Source of the DNA: Guillardia theta CCMP2712
Taxonomy: Eukaryota > Cryptophyceae > Pyrenomonadales > Geminigeraceae
Length of the DNA stretch: 64,000 nucleotides
Reading direction: 5' to 3'
NCBI RefSeq assembly: GCF_000315625.1
Contig: NW_005434655.1
Location: 656,504-720,503 of the forward strand
Shown here: piece by piece, positions 11,101 to 21,872 of the stretch
Position numbering within the stretch: position 1 is the first letter of the stretch
How the letters are laid out: each line of letters starts with the position of its first letter
Notes under the pieces: generated by a model
Told to the model about the DNA's origin: nothing
The model's input: the letters and a program-made list of their open reading frames with translations, nothing else
Databases searched by the model: none
Made by a program: the position numbers and the translations under genes

Positions 11101-11997
11101 CTGCTTCCTGCGCTGACCGCGCAAGCACAGGGTTCGGATCGCGGGCTGTTGCTCCCTTTCGTCGATTCCTTCCTACCACCCACCGTTGTAGCGTGGAAGA
11201 GGACGGTACATTCTATTCTATGTTCACCGCACTCCTCTGCCTCCTCCTGTATACTTCCCTCCTCCCACTCTCTACTTCTTCCTCCCTCTCTACTTCCCTT
11301 GTTTCTTTCTCCTTCCTGTTCCTAGTCTCCTAGTCCTGCATGATCGCTGACGTCTCTTGCTCAGGCCGGTCTCTTCAAGCACATCTGGTCCGATCCTCAT
11401 CTCCCAATTATGGGAGTCGATTACAGTGGCGTGCCGAAGCCATGGCAGGAAGGGAATGACAAGAGAAGGAGGAGGAGGAGGAGGAGGAGTTGCGCTGGGG
11501 GGTGCGGGGGTGCGAGGTGGTAGAGAAGAGGAGTAGGAGAACGGAATAGGTGGAGGGTGTGGCGGAAGAGGAGGAAGGGAGGGGGTAGGACTGAGTTTGC
11601 CCCAGGTGGTCTTCGCCATTTGATCCGATCGACAAGCAGAACTACTGGCCCATCCTGCTTGAGTGGTGGGAGGAATACTGGTGAGAGGAGCCGAGAAAAG
11701 GGAAGGGAGAGTGAGGGGAACGGAGGAAGGTCACTTGGAGCAAGGGCCATAGAGAGGAGGAAGGGGATGAGGTTGATTCGAGAGCAGGAGCTACAAGGGA
11801 GTCTTTCCCCATGAAACGCCGACAAAATGGGCAGCGACGAAGAGCATGTATCAGGTGATGACAACAAGCAGTAAAGTCGCACAACACTGTAGCTTCCGGT
11901 GACACTTTCGACTTTCAGGAGGCCACCACTGGAGCGCAGGAGGAGGAGCAGAGATAAGACCAGGACAGGCCCCGACTCCCTCAGAGAGGACACGTGA
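8136..11997 (+). CDS. Secretory-pathway GT8 (glycogenin-like) glycosyltransferase, multi-exon
   Basis: This is a nucleotide-sugar-dependent transferase of the GT8 fold, probably lumenal (ER or Golgi). A signal peptide rich in Leu (VLLLLLLLLD) opens exon 1 (8136-9111), followed by a unique N-terminal region. Exons 9262-9349, 9423-9505 and 9660-10140 follow, the last with a poly-Pro linker. The GT8 domain begins AWVTLAATDSYAVGALLALRS and continues after 10190 with RDFVILASREASQHAQL. It holds LWQLVEYQRVFYVDADSLV, where DAD is the metal-binding DxD motif. Further exons give CIMILTPSL, GSDRGLL and DYSGVPKPW, the last equivalent to the HFTGSPKPW metal and donor motif. The final exons give YWPILLEWWEEYW (to 11680) and 11919-11997. 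The large TTC-rich intron is at about 10865-11065. Some middle exon edges are approximate. The acceptor is unknown; glycogenin itself has no signal peptide. Confidence 0.78.
10895..11065. repeat. (CTCCTT/CTT)n microsatellite in a GT8 intron
   Basis: About 170 bp of CTCCTTCTT-type repeats lie between conserved GT8 exons. The poly-Leu and Glu/Lys ORFs spanning it are spurious. Confidence 0.9.
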
Positions 11998-12139
11998 AAC
12001 AGATAAAATATTTTGACTGTTCTCGACCAGGAGGAAGGGTCATATCCCACTGAAGATACTTTCCTCGTCCCCTCTCTCGTCCTCCCTCCTATCTCACGTT
12101 GCTGTTCTCCTTCACTCGCTCCGCAACCTACACCAATCA

Positions 12140-14883
12140 TCAGCAAGACCCCAGCAGAGGGCACGATAGAGGCATTACAATCGGATGCCCTCCAGCCAAG
12201 ACCGGCATCGACTTCTTGTAGGTCACCTGCAGCCCAGCTCCGACCTGCCACCTCATCATTATCATCCCAGCAAGAACCCCAGCAGGGATCTCACCTTAAG
12301 CTCGAGCTTCTGGAACACCTTCAGCTCCATGTTCTCGGCCACCACTGTGTCCGCCCCCTTGGCCTCAAGCTTCGTCCCAGGGGCGACGGAAGTGTCAGCA
12401 ACCTGCAGGAGCCCCTGGACTTTGGTGGGCTTCTGCTGGTCACCCACAAGCACCATCCCCTCGCTCTTGATCCCCTTGAACTCCGCAGGCTTCAGGTTCA
12501 TCAGCACGACGACGCTTCTGCTCTGCAGCTCGCTGACTTCATACTTCCCCTTGAGGCCAGCACAGACCGTCTTGACTCCCAGCTCGTCTCCAAGAAACAC
12601 TTTGAGGACGTACAGGTTCTCTGCCTCTGGATGGTCCTCCACGCTATCGATCCTGCCCACACGCATGTCGCAAGGGAAGATCTCTTTCTGCTCGGTGACT
12701 GTCTTCTCAATCTTCGCATAGAGAACATCTCCCACATGGGTAGTGGTTCCAGGTTTCAGATTGTTGAAACTAGGATCGAGCTTGGGAATGCTGACCGGAT
12801 TGGTTCCCAGCTTGCAGAACATCTCTAAGGAGCCGTTGGGAAGCAGAGGCTGCAGAAAGTGAGCGAGAATGTACATGGCCTCCAGCACCGATCGACAGAC
12901 GACCATCCTCTTGTGTTGCGCTTGCTCCTCTGTCACCCCGTTGGCCGGGTCGGCCTTGATGTGCCAAGGAGCCAACTCAGTAAGATACTTGTTGGTATCC
13001 TTGACCGCTGTCAAGACAATCATGGCAGCATCCTGCAGTTGAAAGGCCTCGTAAGCTGCACATGATTCGGCGCACAGTCGGAGGAAGTCAAAGCAAGGTT
13101 CAGCTGTGACATCCGGAACCTTACCACCGCAGTACTTCTGAGTAATGTTGGTCGCTCTGTGCATCAGATTTCCAAGTGAATCGGCAAGTTCTGCATTGTG
13201 CATAGTGGACAGACCCTCCTCTGCAAAGGGGATGTCCTGACCAAAGGGAGAGGCGTAGGCAAGGTAGAAGCGGAAAGAGTCCGAAGAGAATTTGTCTAAT
13301 TGCTCATGAGGGTCAATAACATTGCCCAAGCTCTTTGACATCTTCTTGCCCTCCTTATCATTGATGAAGCCGTGAGCATACACACACTTTGGAAGGGGCA
13401 TCTCGCAAGAGAATAGCATACATGGCCAGATTACACAATGGAACCAAATGATATCTTTGCCAATCAAATGAATGTTGGCGGGCCAAAAGTCACGATTTGG
13501 GCCATCGGGCCAGTCACACCCGGTGACATAGTTGGAGAGGGCGTCAAACCAAACGTACATGACATGCTTCTTGTCTGATTTCAACGCAGGGTGCTCAGGC
13601 ACAGGGATACCCCAATCAAAGTTTGTTCTAGAGACGCTGAGGTCCCTCAGGGGCTCACGCAGCTTCGCCAGGATTTCATTGCGTCTGAAGACGGGCTGAA
13701 TGAAGTCTGCATTCTTCTCGATGTACGCAAGGAGGCGATCTTGATATTTAGACATGCGGAAGAAGTACGATTCTTCCGTGCGCTTTTCGAGTGGCTTTCC
13801 AGATGAGGGATCCTTGTAATCGCTTGCTTGGGCTTCCGTTTCAGTTACGAATGTTTCTTCCCTCACATTATACCATCCTTCATAGGTATCGAGATATATA
13901 TCCCCAGCATCTGCAGCCTTCAAGAACAAAAGCTGTGCAAGTTTCTTATGCTTATCCATGGTGGTTCGGATGTAGAAATCATTTGAAATTCCGAGCCTCT
14001 TATTCAGCTCTTGGAATGCATTGGCATACTTGTCACAGATGTCAATCGGTTTCACACCAAGGTTCTCCGCAGTGTCTGCAATCTTCTGTCCGTGTTCGTC
14101 AGTTCCAGTGAGGTAGAACACTTTCCGTCCATACGCGCGATGCCACCTAGCGATGATGTCGGAGGTCACCGCCTCGTAGGCATGACCCATGTGTGGGTTT
14201 CCGTTGGTATAGTTGATGGCCGTAGTAATGTAGAATCTCTCCTCACTTGCATCCTTCGGTTTTGAAGGAGGAAGCAACGTGCGAGCAGATCGGCACCTCA
14301 GTCGTACAAGCGCGTCCTTGCAGCATTGAACCCCCGACATCATGTTGAACCACTCCTCCACTGCTGGATACTTTGACTTGTCTGCGTCGCTCAGAACACC
14401 ACCAGCACCATAACCAGGGTAGAGCGCAGCCCATATGGCTACGTCAGCAAGAGATAGACTGCTGAGCAGGGGCTTCGGAGCACCCGCTGTACAAACCTTC
14501 TCCATCTTTTCCAAAAATTTGGCAGCCTCTGACTGATGCGCAGAAGTGTCTGCGGCACCGAACGCGATGTCTGTGAACCATCCCAGTGCCGACTTGTCAA
14601 GGGCTGTTTCAGCCTGTTCCAACCACTCCTCGACCAGTTTCCCTTCACTCGCGTGATCGGGCCCAATCACCGTTTCCTTGTCGGACGCCACAGACAGGAT
14701 GTATCGGCAGATTGCGTTCGAGCCAAAGACCTCCACCGTTCCAGCACTGTAAAGAGGATAGCCTTTCAACTGCGTGCTCAACGGGACTTTATCAAAGACG
14801 ACGTCTTCCTTGGTCGCCTGCACTATTGCCGCACATTTGAGAGTGTGGATGTCGTGAGCTCTGAACCTGATAGGAAAGGACAC
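12140..14883 (-). CDS. MARS: Methionyl-tRNA synthetase with GST-like N-terminus and EMAPII-like C-terminus
   Basis: It charges tRNA(Met) with methionine. Two exons (12295-14883 and 12140-12226, intron 68 bp) give 891 residues. Residues 1-190 resemble the C-terminal half of GST folds used for complex assembly in eukaryotic synthetases. The class I core starts at FYITTAINYTNGNPHMGHA (HIGH motif = HMGH, 231-234) and includes TDEHGQK, EGWYNVREETF and GKKMSKS (514-518). The insert after GWY lacks the CxxC pairs of zinc-type enzymes, so this is the bacterial, zinc-less-looking type. Residues about 735-891 are an EMAPII/Trbp111 OB-fold tRNA-binding domain (MRVGRI, VCAGLKGKY, NLKPAEFKGIKSEGM). The small 3' exon supplies the final MPVLAGG. 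No obvious organelle presequence is seen, so it is probably cytosolic. It is convergent with the GT8 gene (143 bp apart). Confidence 0.93.
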
Positions 14884-15545
14884 GTCAGAGAGATCGACCG
14901 ATCATGTGAGGTCAGGACGATGAATGTTGATTGTTTGCATGATAGTCAAATCAGAGATGCTCTAAATCCTACGATCCTTCAACCCTTCTTTCGATCCGTT
15001 GCTTCCTTAAAACAACCCGAACCAAATTTCTAGTCACTCATTCCTCTTGCCGTCATCCTGTACTTTGCCAGTGCAATGCTCTATAGAACCATTAGATTCT
15101 CGCCCTCCTGCTCTGCATCGCAACGACGTTCCCTGCATTTCGCTTACCTGATGCTTCCTTTGCTTGTTGCCATCGCTCGCCACGCGTCTGATCGAAAGCG
15201 ACCCTCGCCCACCCCACCCCTCCATTTCCCGATAACTACCCTTCTTTGGGTAGGCACAAATCCCTACCAATCATATACCACCCTACCTGGCAAACAATTT
15301 TGACCCCACCTACTCTGAAAATACGGAAATTATTACCAAATCAAGGGGTATTTTTATTGGGATAGTATGAACATTTGACAAGCGGGGTGGGTACTTTAAT
15401 AACTCAATTTCTATTCATTAGCCCCCCTTCCCTACTGATCGTTGTACTGATATCTCTTACATGTTTTTTTATTTTGTATTATTATAAATGTATATATATT
15501 TGTTAGTACCATGAACTCAGTACAATTATTGTTCTATTCCTGCCA
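14884..15545. other. Intergenic, CA-rich then AT-rich
   Basis: No gene was found. A CCCACCCC / TACCCAAA-type tract (about 15200-15310) is followed by AT-rich DNA (15330-15540). This order, a G/C-rich 'GGGGTGGGG' tract, then AT-rich DNA, then the GC-rich transposon, recurs elsewhere in the window. Confidence 0.5.
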
Positions 15546-16215
15546 CTCAGTAGTTATGAGCCTGACTCAGTCGGATCGCCGTTTGGCGGCGCCGCGGGCC
15601 CCGGCGCGGCCCGGCCGGCTCACAGTCACACTTTACTCAAAGTCAGTCAGTCGCAGTGACTCAGGCCGCACTCGGAGTCACACTGGCTGACTCAGTGATT
15701 GTCCTCGTACTGATCTTTAACTTAACTTTGAGTAAAAGTAGGCTGCCATTCGGCCGCCCGGCCGGAATCATGGCATCCGTGATGGCCGCGCAGTCGCGGC
15801 CAGTCGGATCGGGCAGTGACTCTGACGGATCAGACTCTGTCAACGGGTTCGCCGGGTCGCCCCCGCGCGGCCGCGGCCCGGCCGCGGGGCAACAGTGAAA
15901 CGCCGGGTTCCGTGTTCGGTTCCGGGGCCCGGCGACAGGCTCAGTGGCCCAGGCCGCCGGAGCCAGGCCCGGTCAGTGTACCGGGCCCGGGCCGGTGGCA
16001 GGCTCGGCCCGGCACTGAACGGTGATAGGACCGCCGGACGCGGTGCGGCTGCCGGCCGGTCTGGGCCGGCCAGGGACTCCGGGAGCCGCGGGCCCGGGCC
16101 GTGCGGCCCGGCCCCCGGTGCGGCCGCCCACAGCCCGCCCGGCCGCCGCGCTCGCCGCAGTGGGCGGCCGCGGGGCCGCGTGGCGCGGCCGGCCACCGAA
16201 TATCCGTAGCCTGAT
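15546..16215. mobile_element. GC-rich MITE-like remnants, probably nested
   Basis: About 650 bp of very GC-rich sequence carrying GACTCAG/CTGAGTC motifs. An inverted end (TTTACTCAAAGT) lies at 15632-15643. A full direct copy of the 39-bp terminal repeat, ATTGTCCTCGTACTGATCTT through GAGTAAA, lies at 15698-15736. No right partner is seen after it, so at least two truncated copies appear juxtaposed. The Arg/Pro/Gly-rich ORFs on both strands are by-products of composition and are not annotated as genes. Confidence 0.75.
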
Positions 16216-16514
16216 CCAAGCGACGATTCCGATCCAGGCAGGATGAAAAATCAGGGCATCACTGCCGTTCTGTGATCAGTCCCAGATGGCAGTTATTACT
16301 ACTAGGCTTCACTGACGCCGACTTACGTCTAGATCTGTGGTGAAACGCAGCTTGAATCTATGCAGTCTGTTGCCGGAACTTCCGAGAAGGTATATAATTT
16401 TCAATCTCAATTGTACTAAGTTGGAATTATTTTCTGTGAAATTGAACTGTCATAGTATAGAGACGTGAAAATGTATCTGAATGGAACCCCTGATTCACTG
16501 ATACCCTTCTGTTT

Positions 16515-16541
16515 CTGATCTTTAACTTAACTTTGAGTAAA
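16515..16541 (+). mobile_element. Solo MITE terminal repeat fragment
   Basis: CTGATCTTTAACTTAACTTT followed by GAGTAAA repeats the inner 27 bp of the terminal repeat. It has the same orientation as the copy at 15698 and has no GC-rich core beside it. Degenerate TTTACTCAAA and TACTCGAA motifs follow at about 16609-16630. Confidence 0.65.
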
Positions 16542-17059
16542 GAAGTTAGCTAGCTTCTGTTTCGTTGTGTGGAGGCCGGAGGCTGTAAGGCCCGCCTACT
16601 CGAAGGAGTTTACTCAAATATACTCGAAATAATTTCAAGCAGATCGAATCTTGAAGGGCAAGTAAAAATTGTTTCCGAAATCTCTGGATGAATCATGAAT
16701 AATCTCTACTCCAAATTGAACATGACTTAAACTGAATACGAAATCGTTTTGAAATCCTTGATTGCGGAGGGATGCACCGATGATTCCTCGTGACCGGCTG
16801 GTAGAAATTGAAAGCACCTCTTTTCAGTTATCAAAAAGGAGTACTTCCCCCAGAACAGGTTATCAGCGATCAAAGAGGGCATAAAACCAGGATGGTGGGG
16901 TACTTTTCCGCAGAATATCACGGGTACCTTATTGCGGAGTTCCGGTCCGTGACAGCTTTGCATGTGACCATGTGACGAGAAAAGGTTTCGGACCCTTTAT
17001 TACCCTCCTGTCCTCTCCTTGAGCCAGCTGTTCTCGAGTCACACGTAAGCGCCAAGACC

Positions 17060-17093
17060 CAGTATAGTTCTCGTTCTCGTTCTCGTTCTCGTT

Positions 17094-17126
<33 letters not shown>

Positions 17127-17355
17127 CTCGTCCTCCTCGTCCTCCTCGTCCTCGTCCTCGTCCTCCTTGTCCTCCTCGTCCTCCTCGTCCTCGTCCTCCT
17201 GGTCCTCCTCGTCCTCCTCGTCCTCCTCGTCCTCGTCCTCGTCCTCCTCGTCCTCCTCGTCCTCCTCGTCCTCCTCGTCCTCCTCGTCCTCCTCGTCCTC
17301 CTCGTCCTCCTCGTCCTCCTCGTCCTCCTCGTCCTCCTCGTCCTCCTCGTCCTCT
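17060..17355. repeat. (CGTCCTCCT)n / (TCGTCC)n minisatellite
   Basis: About 300 bp of hexamer and 9-mer repeats, poly-Ser, Asp/Glu or Arg/Thr depending on frame. The ORFs are artefacts of the repeat. Confidence 0.9.
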
Positions 17356-17369
17356 CCCAACTTCTCCTG

Positions 17370-17732
17370 TTGTTATCCATTTCTGTCAGCTTTCGAGGCA
17401 AAGTATTCGATCCAGCTCAGCCACTACGTACGACAGTCGTCAACGTATCTTTACACATTCTACAGTGGATGTCACTTGCATCCAGCGTTACTATCAAGCT
17501 CCAAGAAAACTTTTCACTTCAGTTTCCCTCAACTGAAAACTCTTCGGAGGATGAATCAGAAAGCAATGTCTTGTACAATGAATTCGACGAAACTCGCCTG
17601 GCTGGATTGTCCGAAGAAACCTTAAAACGTGTTAGGTGTCTGCAAAACTCGATTGGGCTGATACTGCGGCTCCATGATCAAGCAAAGAGGAGTGGACTTC
17701 CAACAAGGTTGCCTAGTGTCAGTGATAGTTCG
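17370..17732 (+). CDS. Possible exon of an unrecognised gene
   Basis: The frame downstream of the minisatellite has normal composition. It ends at a good donor (GTAAGT at about 17733), with an N-glycosylation-like NVS and acidic NSSEDESE. The order PLRTTVVNVSLHILQ...SVTIKLQENFSLQF is vaguely like a Cys-loop receptor extracellular domain, but the Cys-loop and pore segments are not seen nearby, so I do not assign it. The true start and the remaining exons are unknown. Confidence 0.3.
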
Positions 17733-18143
17733 TAAGTATTAGTTTATGTGATCTAATTTGAGACAACATTTGTACATTAATTTATGACAAACTCGACAAG
17801 TTTCTTGTTTGCTCGTCTGCACGTGAGAGGAATTTTGATTACTCTACTTGTTTCAGATCCCATGCAGCAGAAGAGCGTGTTCGTTGATCCCGTACCATGC
17901 TAGCAGCTGTTGGGTTCACTTCTATACACGATTGACACAACTTGTTCCCAAGGAAGGTTTCGCTCAAGGTCGCGAGGCTCGTATGTCAGTGTTGAGCGGT
18001 TGAAGCTCAACCTTGGAAGAAGCAATCTTGCAAAAAGCTCTGTTAAACAGTTGCATGTTTTACAGAAAGAGCCTAGTCTAAGTGATGAACATTACTGCTG
18101 CTGACATCAGTCGCGGCGCGCGGTCCTCCTCCAGCAACGTCGA

Positions 18144-18660
18144 TCAGCTGATGACGCCATTTTGCTTGTCGCGTGCGTGCGTGCAGTCGTCATTGCAGCA
18201 GCCAGGTCTCCACCCCTTGATATCTGCGGCTCCCCGGATGGAACAGGGCCCGGTAGCTTCATCACGATGGGATGTAACTCCAAATCTGCGATGGAACTTC
18301 AGCATCAAACTACAGGTGCTCAAGAGAGAATTGACATCTTGTCGGAGGATTCTTATTTCTCGAGTTCGACTTTCTTTCTCACACGACTCTTTACCTTCGA
18401 GTAGCTGTTCATCGCATCGGAATGACAGTGTCGTTCTTGAAGGCCGTGATATTGCGCAGTTCGACTGTTTGATTGCTCTGCCATGATCTTTCAATACTAC
18501 TACTACGTGACACTTCAATGACTGCAACCACGCAAGCGACGGCAGGCACGATAAGCAAGGGAACAAGGATCAGGACGAAGAGCAGTAGCGCAAGGCTCCT
18601 GTGAGGAGGACCGGGCAAGACCCATGCGAGAGCGTTACTGCCGCATTTGCCCTCACCCAA
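18144..18660 (-). other. Hydrophobic-segment ORF related to a dispersed repeat (possible small gene or relic)
   Basis: The minus-strand frame 18409-18660 encodes a single hydrophobic helix (SLALLLFVLILVPLLIVPA). About 120 bp of the underlying DNA (about 18520-18640) is related to the plus strand at about 40635-40760, which encodes the same helix before the LRR gene. A second frame stays open to 18144. It lies just upstream of, and divergent from, the WD40 gene. It may be a copied signal-anchor exon rather than an active gene. Confidence 0.35.
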
Positions 18661-18695
18661 AAGCGAAATTATACGATTAAATTTGAAATATAAAC

Positions 18696-20738
18696 ATGCA
18701 TTTGAAAATGGTTCCTAGCTGGCAGAAGCCGTCGGATCAAAGACAGCGAGGAATGAAGCGGCAACGCAGGAACGGAGGGAACGAGGAGGAGGAGGAGGAG
18801 GAGGCTGCAGCTGCCAAACGCATCAAACGACTGAAACCAAGCGATGAAGGCTTCTGGAATACTGTCAAGATATGTAGAGGCCACACTGACGAGGTATCCA
18901 GCGTTGCCTGCTCTCCTGGAGGGGACTGGATTGTATCAGGTTCTTGGGACAAGACAGTGAGGATCTGGGACCAAAGAAGCCTAGAAGAGATCTGTTGCAT
19001 GAAAGGTCATGCACAGCGAGTGACTTGTGTCGCATGGATCGGAGATCCAACAAGAGAGGTTGTCGCGTCTGCTTCTGAGGATGGTACAATCAGGACGTGG
19101 GAGATGAGTGGAAGAGAGTTGAAACGTTTCGAGGGACATACAGGCAGTGTCACAAGTATTTCATGTTCCCCCATCTTCCTGGATAGGTTTGCCTCAGCGT
19201 CTGAGGACATGACAGTGAGGATATGGGGGATAAGCAGTGGAAAGCAAATCAATATTTGCAGAGGACATACAGACAAGATAACAAGCGTTGCATGGTCACC
19301 ACATGGGCATCGAATTGCGTCGAGTTCCATGGATGATACGGCGAGGATATGGTGTGTATCGTCTGGGCATGAAATAACTCGCTATCAAAGAGGCCAGTCC
19401 TTCTTTACCATGCTGTTTTCAGCATTCAAAGCCTCTCCCAAGGCTGATCGATCAACTTCACCCTCGGGAATCATGAGCGTAGCATGGTCGCCGTGCGGAA
19501 TGATAATAGCCTCGGGATGTTCGGACAAGACAATCAGGTTATGGAGTGCGGCAATGTCCACAGAGTTATATCGCTGTGAGGGACACACAGGTTTGGTCAC
19601 GGGTCTCGCATGGTCCAAGAATGGGGATCTGATCTCTGGTTCTGATGACGGCTCAGTGAGGATATGGAAAAGACAACCCTCGTTACTGTTCTCGCAATGG
19701 GAACAACTTCTTTGCGGTCAGAATTCGAATTCTGCTCCAGTGAACAGCGTTGATTGTTCACCTAATGGACTGAGCATCGTCTTGGGCTCCCGTGACAAGA
19801 CAGTGAGAATATGGCAGCAAGATTGTTGGAAAATTCTACAAAGCTATAAAGTGCACTCTGACCGAGTTGCAAGCGTCGCATGCTCCCCAGATGGAAAGAT
19901 GATTGCCACTGGATCTTGGGATAAGACGATGCGGACATTCAATCTGACTGGCACGAAACTTCACGCACAAAAGCTCTATCAAGGACATGCCGGGTATGTC
20001 AGGAGTGTCGCATGGTCTCCATGTGGAAAGCTGATTGCCTCGGGCTCGGAGGACAAGATTATCAGTCTATGGAGCAGCGGGAGCAACCCTGGCAAAGTCA
20101 GAGACTTGATAGGACATCAAGAGCCGATCACAAGCGTCGCTTGGTCTCCGGATGGAGCTCTGCTTGCATCAGGGTCCTGGGACATGACTCTGAGGCTGTG
20201 GGAGGTCAGCAGCGGCTCGGAGATCAGGTGCTTTCGAGGCCACGAACGTCGCGTCACGAGTGTCGCTTGGTCGCCAGATGGGAGAAATATCGCCACGGCT
20301 TCATGGGATAGGACTGTGAGGATCTGGGAGGTGAGCAGCGGAAGATGTTTCAAACGCTGCTTTATCGAACTGGAGACTGCTGTCTATACCAGCGTCGCAT
20401 GGTCACCAGACAGTAGGAAGATTGTAACTGGATCTGATCAAGGATCCGTAATTGTATGGGAGGTGAGCAGCATCAAGCCTTTGAAGCTCAACAACAACAG
20501 TAGAACACGTACGGCCGCTAGGATGGTGACAAGTGTTGCTTGGTCACCAGATGGAGACAAGATTGCTTCTGGATTTGAAAATGGCGTTGTGACATTGTTA
20601 GATGTATGCTGCTGCACTACAGAGAACGTGCTTTGCATAGGCAGAGGAAATATCATGCACCTGGCATGGTCAAGTGATGGATCTCATTTCACTTGTGGGT
20701 CAGAAGACGGCACCATCACCATAATTTCGTCGGAGTGA
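18696..20738 (+). CDS. WD40 repeat protein, single exon, ~14 blades
   Basis: This 680-aa protein has a basic N-terminus (KRQRRNGGNEEEEEEE...AAKRIKRLK), a probable nuclear localisation or acidic segment. About 14 tandem WD repeats follow. Most follow the consensus RGHT..VTSVAWSPDGK.IASGSWDKTVRIWEVSSG, so it probably folds as two beta-propellers acting as a scaffold. The repeats are unusually alike and the gene has no intron, unlike its neighbours. WD arrays of this uniformity are typical of bacterial NACHT/kinase-WD40 proteins and of recently expanded eukaryotic copies. No enzymatic domain is attached. The partner is unknown. The stop (TGA at 20736-20738) falls right at the edge of a GC-rich block, so the native C-terminus may have been altered. 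Confidence 0.85.
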   Translation: MHLKMVPSWQKPSDQRQRGMKRQRRNGGNEEEEEEEAAAAKRIKRLKPSDEGFWNTVKICRGHTDEVSSVACSPGGDWIVSGSWDKTVRIWDQRSLEEICCMKGHAQRVTCVAWIGDPTREVVASASEDGTIRTWEMSGRELKRFEGHTGSVTSISCSPIFLDRFASASEDMTVRIWGISSGKQINICRGHTDKITSVAWSPHGHRIASSSMDDTARIWCVSSGHEITRYQRGQSFFTMLFSAFKASPKADRSTSPSGIMSVAWSPCGMIIASGCSDKTIRLWSAAMSTELYRCEGHTGLVTGLAWSKNGDLISGSDDGSVRIWKRQPSLLFSQWEQLLCGQNSNSAPVNSVDCSPNGLSIVLGSRDKTVRIWQQDCWKILQSYKVHSDRVASVACSPDGKMIATGSWDKTMRTFNLTGTKLHAQKLYQGHAGYVRSVAWSPCGKLIASGSEDKIISLWSSGSNPGKVRDLIGHQEPITSVAWSPDGALLASGSWDMTLRLWEVSSGSEIRCFRGHERRVTSVAWSPDGRNIATASWDRTVRIWEVSSGRCFKRCFIELETAVYTSVAWSPDSRKIVTGSDQGSVIVWEVSSIKPLKLNNNSRTRTAARMVTSVAWSPDGDKIASGFENGVVTLLDVCCCTTENVLCIGRGNIMHLAWSSDGSHFTCGSEDGTITIISSE

Positions 20739-21115
20739 CGCCGCCGCGGTGAGCCGGGCTCAGCCTCCGAGGCTCCGACTGTGACCCTGGCAAGGGCCTG
20801 GCCGTCAAACAGGCTTGTGACTTTTTTCAAGAGCCAAGTACACTGTGACTGCAGTCAGTAAAGCAAAGCCTAATTGCGCGGCCACTGATACGGGACCGGA
20901 GGCTTGCTATTGAACTTCGGAATGTCCGGCCCCACCCGTCACGGCGGGCCCTCAGTGACTACCCTAGTACCGTAGTACGCGTGACCGTGGCGGCGGGGAC
21001 GCCGGCCCGGCCCGCGCCCCCCCCCTCAGCGGGACCGCGCGGCCCGGCGGCCCTTGGCGACGGGCCGCGGGCCGGGCCTCGTCAGAAGCGGCGGGCCCGG
21101 CCGGCAGTGCAAGAA
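20739..21115. mobile_element. GC-rich block resembling a MITE core without visible ends
   Basis: About 375 bp rich in GGCCCGGC and CAGTGACT motifs, like the cores of the terminal-repeat elements. No terminal repeat is detectable. It abuts the WD40 stop codon and is followed by a GGGGTGGGGTA tract at about 21124-21165, the pairing seen at other copies. Confidence 0.5.
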
Positions 21116-21872
21116 GTTGAAAGGGGTGGGGTACTGTAAGGGTATGGAGGGGGTGGGGTAGTGTGGGTGAAATCCTGCCATTGAGGGATAGGGATGCCTT
21201 GGTGAATGACTGAAATCTGAGACTTGAAAAGAGGTATTTTCGATGTATTCGTTTAAAACTAGGAGGAACGAATGATTAATTTTGAGTAATTTCCAAATTT
21301 TTCAATAATTTAGACTACAAAATTGGAAATAACCTGATTAATTTCAGAATATATTTCATTTAATTTTGTTTTAAGAGCTGTTCTGAAATCGATCCTCTAT
21401 ATTTTATGTATAAAACCCTTCAGTACAAACTCGAGTAGAGGTACCGAGTTATTTCCAAAGATAGCGACACTTTTAAAATCTAAAACCCGGTGTCTTACAA
21501 ACTCATACGAAAGATGGCCTGTGACGGGCGCTGGTGCAGGGGTACGAGGCGATGGAGGGCGCGGGGAGGGTATGAGGAAGGAAAGGATGCGATGATCTAT
21601 GATGAACAAGCTGAGGGCCATGCCGGCATGAAATCATTCAAAACTCGATGTATCTCGATTACATTGAGGGTCGACTATGAGTTCCATGATGTAGTGAGTG
21701 ATTCCACCACCAATGATGACTTAGTTTGAAAGAGAGTGCTCTGTAACAGCCGCTTCCATGTTGGTCCTTACTTACTCTTATGATGGCAGGGATGCGCGGT
21801 GTCGAGCGAAGGAAATGCTTGTTGGCCTCGGTAAGAGGCGACCTCTGTTGCAATGACAAATCATGACAATTC
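21116..21872. other. Intergenic: G-rich tract then AT-rich DNA
   Basis: A GGGGTGGGGTA tract (21124-21165) is followed by AT-rich sequence to about 21480. After that comes normal-composition DNA with a small open frame at 21490-21729 that I cannot assign. It may contain a 5' exon of the phospholipase, since TTCTTGCAG precedes the second in-frame Met of that gene. Confidence 0.4.

Noticed and set aside
11421-12251. 276-aa minus-strand ORF between GT8 and MetRS
   Set aside because: It overlaps conserved GT8 exons and the MetRS last exon and is Ser/Leu-rich from purine-rich introns.
15840-16246. Overlapping Arg/Pro/Gly-rich ORFs on both strands
   Set aside because: They lie inside GC-rich transposon cores where stop codons are rare by composition; all frames are open and none shows a domain.
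17060-17360. Poly-acidic (EDEEDEED) protein on the minus strand
   Set aside because: Pure hexamer/9-mer repeat, open in several frames on both strands; no unique coding sequence depends on it.
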